Origin: CF-161 sp035259145
GTDB lineage: Bacteria; Chloroflexota; Dormibacteria; Dormibacterales; Dormibacteraceae
DNA length: 17,654 nt
Direction: 5' to 3'
Assembly: GCA_035259145.1 (NCBI GenBank)
Contig: DATFWQ010000353.1
Location: 1 to 17,654 of the forward strand
The notes under the pieces were generated by a model. The model worked only from the letters and a program-made list of their open reading frames with translations, did no database searches and was not told the origin of the DNA. Below are positions 6,696 to 12,921 of the stretch, piece by piece (position 1 is the first letter of the stretch; each line of letters starts with the position of its first letter). Made by a program: the position numbers and the translations under genes.

Positions 6696-7865
6696 ATGGC
6701 GGGTAGTCACACGAATATAGAGCGCGCCCTGTACGACGTCGGCGAGCTGCGCACGGCGCAGTTTCCGATCACGCGTCGTTATGCCTACCTCGACAACAGC
6801 ACGTTCGGCCCACCGCCGCGAGCCAGCGCCGAAGCCGTTGCCCGCTGCGTGCGTGAGCTTTCGGAGGGAACGCGTGTGCCGGTGCCGTGGGCAGCCGAGG
6901 TGGACCGCGTTAGGAGCCTTGCGGCGCGCCTCTACAACTGCACGATCGACGACGTCGCCCTCTTGAAGAGCTCTGCCGAAGCGCTGGGCCTCGTCGCGCT
7001 CGGGCTCGACTGGCGACGCGGCGACGAGGTCGTCGTCTACGAGCGAGACTTCCCGGCGGCGGTTCTGCCCTGGCTCAACCTGACTCACCTCGGAGTACGC
7101 GTCAGATTCGTACGCGACCATGGCCGCCACCGGTTCGACACGGACGATGTCGCGGACCTCGTCGGCGAGCGGACGCGGGTGGTCTGCCTCGGGCTCGTCA
7201 ACTACGGAAACGGCCTCAGGGCGCCCGTTGAGGGGATCGCAGAGGTGTGCCGCCGGCATGGCGTCTGGCTGCTGGTCGACGCCACCCAGGCCGCGGGTGT
7301 GCTCGACGTCGACGTCCGCCGGCTCGGCTGCAACCTGCTGGTCGCGCATGGCTACAAGTTCCTGGTTTCCGGCTACGGCACTGCTCCCTGCTACGTCGAT
7401 CGCGAACTGCGGACGCGGCTGCGCGTCCCCGAGCCGGGCTGGAAGACGCGCCAGGACGCCGGCGCGTCGGTGACCGACTACGAACGGATAGAGTTCGTCG
7501 AGGGCGCCCAACGCTTCGAGCCCAGCATTCCGGATCTGGCCTCGATCGTGGGCATGGGCGCGTCTCTCGACCTGCTGCTGGGGCTGGACCCGAAGGCAAT
7601 CGAGAGCTGGACGCTGAATCTGGTGGCCGCCGCGGCCGCTGGACTGGCCGAGAGCGGCTTTCGCGTGGTCAGCTCACGTCGAGACCGTGAGCGCTCGAGC
7701 ATCCTCTCGCTGGAGCACGACGGGGTCGAGGCCGATCGACTGCAAGAGACGCTCCAGGAGGCTGGGGTCGTCACCGCTGTTCGGGAGGGCCGCCTGCGGC
7801 TGTCCTTCCACGGCTACAACGACGAAGAGGACCTTGACCGCCTCCTCGCCGCACTCAGAGCCTGA
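6696..7865 (+). CDS. Class V PLP-dependent aminotransferase-fold enzyme
   Basis: This 389-residue cytoplasmic protein has the fold-type I layout. It has an N-terminal 'AYLDNSTFGPPP', the cofactor region 'LLKSSAEALGLVALGLDW', 'DFPAAVLPWLNL' (119-129), the 'DATQAAG' strand (Asp195, Gln198), and 'VAHGYKFLVSGYGTAP' with Lys221 as the predicted PLP lysine. The C-terminus 'LRLSFHGYNDEEDLDRLL' is the standard small-domain ending. It resembles cysteine desulfurase and isopenicillin-N-epimerase-like members, but no cysteine occurs after Cys232, so the catalytic cysteine of desulfurases is absent. The substrate is unknown. ATG 6696 has no good Shine-Dalgarno. It is followed 73 bases later, on the same strand, by the HtrA-like gene. 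Confidence 0.85.
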   Translation: MAGSHTNIERALYDVGELRTAQFPITRRYAYLDNSTFGPPPRASAEAVARCVRELSEGTRVPVPWAAEVDRVRSLAARLYNCTIDDVALLKSSAEALGLVALGLDWRRGDEVVVYERDFPAAVLPWLNLTHLGVRVRFVRDHGRHRFDTDDVADLVGERTRVVCLGLVNYGNGLRAPVEGIAEVCRRHGVWLLVDATQAAGVLDVDVRRLGCNLLVAHGYKFLVSGYGTAPCYVDRELRTRLRVPEPGWKTRQDAGASVTDYERIEFVEGAQRFEPSIPDLASIVGMGASLDLLLGLDPKAIESWTLNLVAAAAAGLAESGFRVVSSRRDRERSSILSLEHDGVEADRLQETLQEAGVVTAVREGRLRLSFHGYNDEEDLDRLLAALRA

Positions 7866-7938
7866 GCAGAGGGAGTTCTCAACAAACGATAAGGCTTCTC
7901 TTACTCTCCACTTAGATGCGGAGTGCACTATCCACCAT

Positions 7939-9120
7939 ATGGATGATGGGAACGGTGGCAAAGATATGAGCCCTGCGGGAGGCGCGTCTCGTCGCGGCTG
8001 GTCGCTGCTGGCAGCGCTGACGATGGTCGGGCTGCTGGTGATCAGCGCCTGCAACGTGACGCGCACCGGCAGCATCTTCGCCCCTCGCCCCTCCGCGCAG
8101 AGCCCGATCCACGCCGTTCCCCAGGACAGCTCGTCGACAGGTCAGGCCAGCCAGTCCTTCGACGTGCAGGCAGTCGCGAACAAGGTCATACCGGCAGTCG
8201 TCGACATCAATACGGTCATCGGGTCCGGCGGTCAGCAAGCCCAGGCGGCCGGCACCGGTATCCTGGTGACTTCATCCGGTGAGGTCCTCACCAATCGCCA
8301 CGTGGTCCAGGGGGCCTCCAGCATCCAGGTGACGGTCCAGGGAAGGTCGAACCCGTACACGGCTACGGTGGTCGGCGAGGACCTGGCAGCAGACGTAGCC
8401 CTGCTCCAGATTCACGGTGTCTCAGGACTGCCGACCGTGACCCTTGCCGACTCGTCGGCACTGACCGTCGGTCAGGCTGTCGTCGCCATCGGCAACGCGC
8501 TCGGGCAGGGTGGCGCGCCGAACGTGACGCAGGGCACTGTCACCGCACTGAACCAATCCATCACAGCAAGCGACGGCAACGGCAGCTCGGAGCAGCTGAC
8601 TGGGCTCATCCAGAGCGACGCCTCCATCAGCCCCGGTGACTCAGGGGGGCCGCTGGTCAACAGCGCCGGACAGGTCGTCGGGATGATCACGGCGGGCTCG
8701 GTCGGGAGGTTCCGCCAGGCCTCGTCCCGGGTCGGCTTCGCCATACCTTCCAACGCCGCACTGGACATCGTCAACCAGATTCGGAGCGGCAAAGAGACCT
8801 CGACGATCATCATCGGGCCGACGGGCTACCTCGGAGTCTCAGCTACGGACCTTGACCCGGTGACGGCGTCGGGCCTGGGCCTGACAGTCAGCGTGGGCGC
8901 ACTCGTTCAGAGCGTCGTGTCCGGGTCTCCGGCTGCCCAGGCTGGAATCGGCCGGCACGCCGTGATCACCGCGATAAACGGCCGCGCCGTGACCTCGACA
9001 AACGACCTCGGACTGGCCATCCACGTCCACAAGCCGGGACAGCAGATCCAGGTCACCTGGGTCGACCAGAACGGGCGCCACACGGCCACCGTGAGCCTGA
9101 TGTCCGGCCCGCCCGCCTAA
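7939..9120 (+). CDS. HtrA/DegP-like trypsin-fold serine protease lipoprotein with PDZ domain
   Basis: This 393-residue exported protease begins with a hydrophobic segment ending in the lipobox 'LLVISAC' (Cys38, or Cys29 if translation starts at ATG 7966). It is therefore probably a lipoprotein on the outer face of the membrane. A Ser/Gln-rich linker leads into the S1C protease domain. The catalytic triad is visible: His121 in 'LTNRHVV' (usually TNAHVV), Asp152 in 'LAADVALLQI', and Ser235 in 'SPGDSGGPLVN'. One PDZ domain runs from about 296 ('GYLGVSATDL') to the C-terminus. HtrA proteins degrade damaged envelope proteins. Starts further upstream (open to 7687) overlap the aminotransferase gene and lack protein character. 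GGAG at 7920-7923 is rather far (15 bases) from ATG 7939, so ATG 7966 remains possible. Confidence 0.88.
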   Translation: MDDGNGGKDMSPAGGASRRGWSLLAALTMVGLLVISACNVTRTGSIFAPRPSAQSPIHAVPQDSSSTGQASQSFDVQAVANKVIPAVVDINTVIGSGGQQAQAAGTGILVTSSGEVLTNRHVVQGASSIQVTVQGRSNPYTATVVGEDLAADVALLQIHGVSGLPTVTLADSSALTVGQAVVAIGNALGQGGAPNVTQGTVTALNQSITASDGNGSSEQLTGLIQSDASISPGDSGGPLVNSAGQVVGMITAGSVGRFRQASSRVGFAIPSNAALDIVNQIRSGKETSTIIIGPTGYLGVSATDLDPVTASGLGLTVSVGALVQSVVSGSPAAQAGIGRHAVITAINGRAVTSTNDLGLAIHVHKPGQQIQVTWVDQNGRHTATVSLMSGPPA

Positions 9121-9144
9121 CGCCCGACAGCGGGACACATCTAA

Positions 9145-9160
9145 GCGGCCGGCTAGCCGC
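9145..9160 (+). terminator. Possible terminator hairpin after the HtrA-like gene
   Basis: GCGGC (9145-9149) and GCCGC (9156-9160) pair around a 6-base loop, 24 bases after the stop. The stem is short and has no T-run, so this is weak. Confidence 0.3.
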
Positions 9161-9314
9161 GCCGCCGCGCAGGGCGAAACCTGCGCCAGACGTAGAGGCA
9201 ATTGTCTAAGTTCTCCCACCTACGTCAGATGACGCCGCACGAAATCTCGACAACATTCGTCGGTGTAGGTCAGCGCATCCGCGTTGATGACGGTGGATTG
9301 GAGACAGACAACCA

Positions 9315-9731
9315 ATGGTGACACGCCAGCCGATACCCACGGGGTGGGCCGTTTTCGCCGGCACCATCCTTCTCATCGTCGGCATATTCAATGCGATCTA
9401 CGGCCTGGTCGCCCTCTTCAGGCCACGGGCGATCGCGGTGACAGGTCAGGGCGTGATCGTCTGGGACTACAGCACCTGGGGCTGGATCCTTCTCGCGATC
9501 GGCATAGTCCAGATCGCGGTCAGCTTCGGGCTTTTTGCCGTCCAGGGATGGGCCCGGTGGACGGCAATCGGCATCGCGGCGTTGAGCGCTGTGGCCCAGA
9601 TTGCGTTCTTCACCGCTTACCCGCTCTGGTCGCTGCTTGTGATCCTCCTGGACGTGCTCGTCATCTGGCAGCTGTCGATGCATTGGCAGCCGGAACCCGA
9701 GGGGCCACCGGGCGCTGCGCCCCACGCTTGA
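9315..9731 (+). CDS. DUF7144 family four-helix membrane protein
   Basis: This 138-residue protein has four predicted membrane helices at about 11-34, 54-76, 80-99 and 103-121. The pattern 'GWAVFAGTILLIVGIFNAIYG', read in two parts as GWAVFAG and LLIVGIFNAIYG, then 'TWGWILLAIGIVQIAVSFG', 'QGWARWTAIG' and 'AYPLWSLLVILLDVLVIW', matches the small actinobacterial DUF7144 family. The function is unknown. A clear Shine-Dalgarno GGAG (9300-9303) lies 11 bases before ATG 9315. The Pro/Glu-rich tail is presumably cytoplasmic. It is preceded by a 194-base gap and followed by a small hairpin, so it is probably a monocistronic unit. Confidence 0.85.
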   Translation: MVTRQPIPTGWAVFAGTILLIVGIFNAIYGLVALFRPRAIAVTGQGVIVWDYSTWGWILLAIGIVQIAVSFGLFAVQGWARWTAIGIAALSAVAQIAFFTAYPLWSLLVILLDVLVIWQLSMHWQPEPEGPPGAAPHA

Positions 9732-9745
9732 TCGACTGGGCCGGC

Positions 9746-9762
9746 GGCTACCAAGAGTAGCC
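9746..9762 (+). terminator. Possible terminator hairpin after the DUF7144 gene
   Basis: GGCTAC (9746-9751) and GTAGCC (9757-9762) form a perfect 6-bp stem with a CAAGA loop, 14 bases after the stop codon. No T-run follows. Confidence 0.4.
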
Positions 9763-9884
9763 TGGCAACAAACACCAGTTCGATTCTTGCGAGCTGGGCG
9801 AAGGAGGACTACTGTCGAGCTAAAGGGGAGTCGAACAAATCAATACGGGCGCGATAGCGGCGGTGAGGACGCGGCGCCCAGTTG

Positions 9885-9900
9885 CAAGGAGACCTCTATG
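9885..9900 (+). promoter_or_regulatory. Shine-Dalgarno deciding the microprotein start
   Basis: AAGGAG at 9886-9891 sits 6 bases before ATG 9898. This is the best-spaced ribosome binding site in the neighbourhood and fixes the start of the 37-residue ORF rather than a longer TTG-initiated version from 9787. Confidence 0.65.
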
Positions 9901-10011
9901 GGGCTTCAGACTCCAGAGACAGAGCGCATCCAGATTCCCGAGCCGGAGCCGCTGCAGATACCGGCTACCGTGCCCAGCGAGGAACCGGATCCTGTCGGAG
10001 CGACGCACTGA
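9898..10011 (+). CDS. 37-residue Pro/Glu-rich microprotein
   Basis: The peptide begins MGLQTPETER and continues 'IQIPEPEPLQIPATVP', then SEEPDPVGATH. It has eight prolines, seven acidic residues and one arginine, so it is strongly acidic and probably unstructured. Two copies of an eight-residue unit, [I/L]-Q-I-P-x-x-x-P, are visible. There is no membrane segment, signal peptide or cysteine. Translation is supported by an AAGGAG site 6 bases upstream of the ATG. The TGA stop (10009-10011) overlaps the CTG that probably starts the next gene, so the two are likely co-translated. I do not recognise a function; it could be a partner or adaptor peptide for the downstream Trp/Cys-rich protein. Confidence 0.6.
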   Translation: MGLQTPETERIQIPEPEPLQIPATVPSEEPDPVGATH

Positions 10012-10628
10012 GACGACCCGCCGAACCGGTCCTGGGTTGGAGGCTCTGGCGGCTGGCCGATGGCAGCCTGAAGTCGTGGGCGCTCGACTACTTCTGGGAG
10101 CCGGGAGAGAATCGGGCGAGGTGCCTGGCGCCTAACCGCCGCGGCTGTGACACCGCCCCGGGCAGGGGCTGTCAGTGCGGGCTCTGGGCCCTATGGAGTC
10201 CTCTCCGCTGCCTGGCTCGTGCCCGTACTCAGTACGAGCCGCCGTGGCACGTGCTCGGCTTGATCTCGGCCTGGGGTACGGTCGCCATCCACGGCCGCGA
10301 GGGCTTTCGAGCCGAGCGAGCCGCGGTTCGGTGCCTGTTTACGGACTGGGCGCGGAGCGCACCGGTGCCGGGTGTCATGGACACCTGGCTCACGAAATGG
10401 TGGCGCCGCACCGTGGGCCGGCTCCAGGAGCCAGACGGCGCCGGTAGGCCGGACCCCGGGCGGACCACCGAGCTCGAAGCAGCCGCCAGGCGGTATGGGG
10501 TGCCGCTCCTTCCCTTGAGGGGCGCCCTGGTCATGCAGGTACTTGGCGAGTGGGGCGTGCCGCCGGAGCAGATCCAGGAAGTGGAGACCTGGGTTGCGGC
10601 CAACGGCGCGCGAACGCAGGGCGGCTGA
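10008..10628 (+). CDS. Trp/Cys-rich hypothetical protein, probable CTG start
   Basis: About 206 residues. The N-terminal half is distinctive: 'GWRLWRLADGSLKSWALDYF', then 'WEPGENRARCL', a Cys-rich patch 'GCDTAPGRGCQCGLWALW' (Cys47, Cys55, Cys57), and 'VLGLISAWGTVAIHGREGFR' with Cys109 nearby. The C-terminal part is a basic, then helical tail ending in 'GVPPEQIQEVETWVAANG'. The four or more cysteines could bind metal. No signal peptide or membrane helix is seen. I recognise it only as a recurrent uncharacterised family. No ATG or GTG occurs in frame before the conserved start. CTG 10008-10010 overlaps the microprotein stop as CTGA, and GGAG (9997-10000) stands 7 bases upstream. TTG 9882 is the alternative. 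Coding is well supported; the start is inferred. Confidence 0.7.
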   Translation: MRRPAEPVLGWRLWRLADGSLKSWALDYFWEPGENRARCLAPNRRGCDTAPGRGCQCGLWALWSPLRCLARARTQYEPPWHVLGLISAWGTVAIHGREGFRAERAAVRCLFTDWARSAPVPGVMDTWLTKWWRRTVGRLQEPDGAGRPDPGRTTELEAAARRYGVPLLPLRGALVMQVLGEWGVPPEQIQEVETWVAANGARTQGG

Positions 10629-10660
10629 CGAACGTCGAGGCAGCGGGTGACCAGTCGCCC

Positions 10661-10694
10661 GGCCAGCCAGGGTCGAGGCACGCTCGGCTGGGCC
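10661..10694. terminator. Possible shared terminator between convergent genes
   Basis: GGCCAGCC (10661-10668) can pair with GGCTGGGCC (10686-10694) allowing one bulged G. It lies in the 94-base gap between the Trp/Cys-rich gene and the convergent PadR gene. The stem is imperfect with a long loop. Confidence 0.3.
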
Positions 10695-10722
10695 AGTATG
10701 CCCCGAGTCGCGTCGTCCAGGA

Positions 10723-11334
10723 TCAGTCCGGCTGGAAGCGCTTCGCGATCTCGGCGAGCTCTTCGTAGCTCCAGGTCAAAGCGCCCGCCCGGAGGTCCGC
10801 GACTACCCCGCCTACCCAGCCCAGTTCGGCCGCGGTGACGGCGCGCAGATACTCCGTCTCGAGCAGGAACAACCGCGGGGGCCCCGACTCGGCCGCCAGC
10901 TCGCGATCCAGGCCGGCCAGCTTTTCGCGGAGTAGGCTGGCGCGCCGTTCGAGCGCCGCCAGCGCTTCCTCGGAGGTCAGTCCGAACACGAAGGAAAGGG
11001 CGGCAGGGAACTCCGGGAACTCGTTGCGAGGCGTCGAAAGCATGCCGGCCAGCCACTCCCGTCCCAGTCGGAGGCCTTCAGCGGTCAGCTCGTACACGGT
11101 GCGTTCGGGAAACCCCGGATCTCGTTCCGTCTGGCGGACCGTGATCAGCCCGGCCTGGTGCAGCCGGTCGATCGTCTTGTACAGGTTGGCGCGCTGTCCG
11201 ACGTTGACGACCTGATCCTTGCCCCAGGCCTTGATGCGGCGCTGAATCGCGTAGGGATGCAGCGGCCCTCCGCCGAGCATCCCGAGCACGGTGAGAGCGA
11301 GCGGCGATCGCCGGACTCCTTCTTCCAACGCCAC
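10723..11334 (-). CDS. PadR-family transcriptional regulator
   Basis: This is a 203-residue cytoplasmic DNA-binding protein. The PadR winged helix spans residues 10-95: 'SPLALTVLGMLGGGPLHPYA' with the recognition segment 'VGQRANLYKTIDRLHQAGLI' and wing 'PERTVYELTAEGLRLGREWL'. A Vir-like C-terminal helical dimerisation domain follows, with 'ALERRASLLREKLAGLDREL' and 'LLETEYLRAVTAAELGWV'. GTG 11334 is chosen as start: a TANNNT hexamer TACACT (minus strand, 11347-11342) lies exactly 7 bases upstream, the layout of a leaderless transcript. TTG 11328 is a possible alternative. The frame stays open much further upstream, but only as antisense of the next gene. It diverges from the LiaF-like/hydrolase operon across the CTAGT array and probably represses that operon and itself. 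Confidence 0.88.
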   Translation of the reverse strand: MALEEGVRRSPLALTVLGMLGGGPLHPYAIQRRIKAWGKDQVVNVGQRANLYKTIDRLHQAGLITVRQTERDPGFPERTVYELTAEGLRLGREWLAGMLSTPRNEFPEFPAALSFVFGLTSEEALAALERRASLLREKLAGLDRELAAESGPPRLFLLETEYLRAVTAAELGWVGGVVADLRAGALTWSYEELAEIAKRFQPD

Positions 11335-11341
11335 GCAGTCT

Positions 11342-11347
11342 AGTGTA
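11342..11347 (-). promoter_or_regulatory. Predicted -10 element of the PadR gene
   Basis: On the minus strand TACACT (TANNNT class) ends 7 bases before GTG 11334. No good -35 is seen, which is tolerated in many actinobacterial leaderless promoters. Confidence 0.5.
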
Positions 11348-11358
11348 GCCGCCTCTAG

Positions 11359-11386
11359 TTGGCGGCGCTCTAGTTGTATATAGACT
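11359..11386 (+). promoter_or_regulatory. Predicted promoter of the LiaF-like/hydrolase operon
   Basis: A -35-like TTGGCG (11359-11364) and a -10 TAGACT (11381-11386) are separated by 16 bases. The -10 ends 5 bases before GTG 11392, so the message may be leaderless. TATATA at 11377-11382 is an alternative -10. CTAGT units 2-4 lie within or on the elements. Confidence 0.5.
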
Positions 11387-11391
11387 AGTTT

Positions 11392-11973
11392 GTGCGTTAC
11401 TATGGCTTCATGAACTTCATGAGGACCGACGACGTGACCACCCCGACCAACACCGCCGCAGCCGCGGCCCCGTACATCGGAGGGCAGATTGTGCCGATCC
11501 GGGCTCACTACAGCGCCATCAAGAAACTGGGGCACTGGACCAGAGCCCGGCGCTTCGACGTGAGGGCCTCTCGCGGCTCCGTGCTGCTCGACCTGCGCTC
11601 GAACCGAATCGAGGACGGCGACCTCGAGATCCATCTCGACATCGACCACGCGATGGTGAAGCTGCTGGTGCCCGAGGGGGCGATCCTCGACCATGACGAC
11701 CTCCGCCGAGTCGTCTCGGGCAAGGTCAAAGACTGGACCGGCACGGGGGTACCGGGCGGGCGCACGATCCACCTGACTGGTGAGATGCGCAATGCAGAGG
11801 TCCGGGTGCATCGAGGCGGTGTCGCGATCGTCTCGGCGATGCTCACCCGTGAGTACCTCGCTGACCTGCGCCGGGCTTTCCGCGATGCTGGGATCACCTC
11901 GATCGGCGATATTCGGAGGGCCTACCGCGAGGGTCGCTGGACGACGGTCGAGGACCCGGGCCGGGTCATATGA
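11392..11973 (+). CDS. LiaF-fold-like (cell-wall-active antibiotic response type) hypothetical protein
   Basis: 193 residues, no signal peptide or membrane helix, cytoplasmic. The core from about 38 to 150 has the repeating beta pattern of the LiaF/YvqF C-terminal domain: 'FDVRASRGSVLLDLRSNR', 'GDLEIHLDIDHAMVKLLVPE' and 'TIHLTGEMRNAEVRVHRGGV'. Similar stand-alone proteins with 'KVKDWTG' and a terminal 'YREGRWTTVEDPGR' are common in actinobacteria and uncharacterised. Near the C-terminus residues 156-170 and 171-185 are a 15-residue duplication (D-x-R-R-A-aromatic-R in each). GTG 11392 fits a leaderless start; ATG 11410 and ATG 11419 are alternatives, and none has a Shine-Dalgarno. Its TGA overlaps the ATG of the hydrolase gene, so the two are translationally coupled. 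Probably repressed by the divergent PadR. Confidence 0.75.
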   Translation: MRYYGFMNFMRTDDVTTPTNTAAAAAPYIGGQIVPIRAHYSAIKKLGHWTRARRFDVRASRGSVLLDLRSNRIEDGDLEIHLDIDHAMVKLLVPEGAILDHDDLRRVVSGKVKDWTGTGVPGGRTIHLTGEMRNAEVRVHRGGVAIVSAMLTREYLADLRRAFRDAGITSIGDIRRAYREGRWTTVEDPGRVI

Positions 11974-12851
11974 GCAGCCTCGTCTCAGACGCGACGCACC
12001 CAACTGACCACGTGACTTCCACCGATGGGACCACCATCGGCTACCACCAGCTCGGACGAGGCCCGGCCGTGGTCCTGCTGCACGGATCGATGTCGTCATC
12101 CCACAACCACATGCAGCTCGCGCACGAGCTCGCCGACGCGTTCACCGTCATCGTGCCGGACCGTCGCGGCCGCGGTCTGAGTGGACCTTACCGCGAGGGC
12201 AGCGTCATCGAGCAAGAAGTCGAAGACCTGGACGCGGTGCTCGCCAGGACCGGCGCCAGTAGCGTCTTCGGGGTCAGCTCGGGGGCGATCATCACACTCA
12301 GGACGGCACTATCCAACGCCGCCATCCGCAAGGCCGCCCTCTTTGAACCACCGCTCTCCTTCTCCCGCGAGGCAGCGAGCGCCATCCTCTCGCGATTCGA
12401 CGGTCAGATGAAGCGAGGCAAGCCGGCCGCGGCGCTCATCACTGCAATGAAGGGAGCGCAGCTGGGCCCGGCGATCTTCAACGCAATGCCTGGCTGGCTG
12501 CTCGCGCCGCTCGTGGGCATTGCGATGAGAAGCGAGGACAGGAAGCCGGCCGAGGGGTATGTGCCCCTCAGGTCGATGGCACCGAACCTGCACTTCGACT
12601 TTCAGATCGTTGTCGAAATGAGCGAAAGGCTGGACTCCTTCAAGTCCCTCGAGGCTGACGTGCTTCTGCTGGGTGGCAGCAAAAGCCCGGCATACCTCGG
12701 GGCTGCCCTCGACCTCCTGGAGACGGTACTGCCACACGTGCGTCGCTGCGAGCTTCACGGAGCGGACCATGCGGCTTCGTGGAACGCCGACCGGGGTGGC
12801 AACCCGCAACCGGTGGCGCAAGCCCTGCGGAGCTTCTTCACGGCAGCGTAA
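11970..12851 (+). CDS. Alpha/beta hydrolase
   Basis: 293 residues with the alpha/beta hydrolase fold. Visible features are the oxyanion-loop 'VVLLHGSMSS' (His38-Gly39), 'VIVPDRRGRGLSG' (60-72), the nucleophile elbow 'GVSSG' with Ser103, and the catalytic His267 in 'HGADHAAS'. At the strand where the acid residue usually follows, the sequence is 'VLLLGGSKSPAYL', with no Asp, so the acid may come from elsewhere. This motif recurs in one actinobacterial subgroup. No export signal is seen. The start ATG 11970 forms an ATGA overlap with the preceding gene. The operon is closed by a strong hairpin 9 bases after the stop. Substrate unknown; esterase or similar. Confidence 0.85.
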   Translation: MSSLVSDATHPTDHVTSTDGTTIGYHQLGRGPAVVLLHGSMSSSHNHMQLAHELADAFTVIVPDRRGRGLSGPYREGSVIEQEVEDLDAVLARTGASSVFGVSSGAIITLRTALSNAAIRKAALFEPPLSFSREAASAILSRFDGQMKRGKPAAALITAMKGAQLGPAIFNAMPGWLLAPLVGIAMRSEDRKPAEGYVPLRSMAPNLHFDFQIVVEMSERLDSFKSLEADVLLLGGSKSPAYLGAALDLLETVLPHVRRCELHGADHAASWNADRGGNPQPVAQALRSFFTAA

Positions 12852-12860
12852 GCGGACATG

Positions 12861-12894
12861 GGGCGGCCCCGGGGTGCAACTCCCGGGGCCGCCC
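12861..12894 (+). terminator. Strong terminator hairpin of the hydrolase operon
   Basis: GGGCGGCCCCGGG (12861-12873) and CCCGGGGCCGCCC (12882-12894) are perfect inverted repeats of 13 bp around an 8-base loop, beginning 9 bases after the hydrolase TAA. This also shows that in-frame codons from ATG 12858 are not part of the helicase. Confidence 0.8.
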
Positions 12895-12921
12895 GCTTCA
12901 CTGTCCGGCCTTGGGTGACTG

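Larger units (their letters stand above)
11340..11389. promoter_or_regulatory. Operator array: four CTAGT elements at exact 15-bp period
   Basis: CTAGT occurs at 11340-11344, 11355-11359, 11370-11374 and 11385-11389, each precisely 15 bases from the last. The first three are TCTAGT and the last is ACTAGT, a perfect hexamer palindrome. Units 2 and 3 share the longer CTCTAGTTG. The array fills the 57-base gap between the divergent GTG starts at 11334 (PadR) and 11392. Unit 1 overlaps the inferred -10 of the PadR promoter and unit 4 overlaps the -10 of the forward operon. The natural reading is a PadR operator controlling both directions. Confidence 0.7.

Noticed and set aside
6683..6721. TTGACG and TATAGA near the aminotransferase start as a promoter
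   Set aside because: The spacing is 27 bases and the putative -10 lies inside the coding region, so it does not form a normal promoter.
7687..7938. N-terminal extension of the HtrA-like protein
   Set aside because: It overlaps the end of the aminotransferase gene in another frame, and the lipobox signal requires a start near 7939 or 7966.
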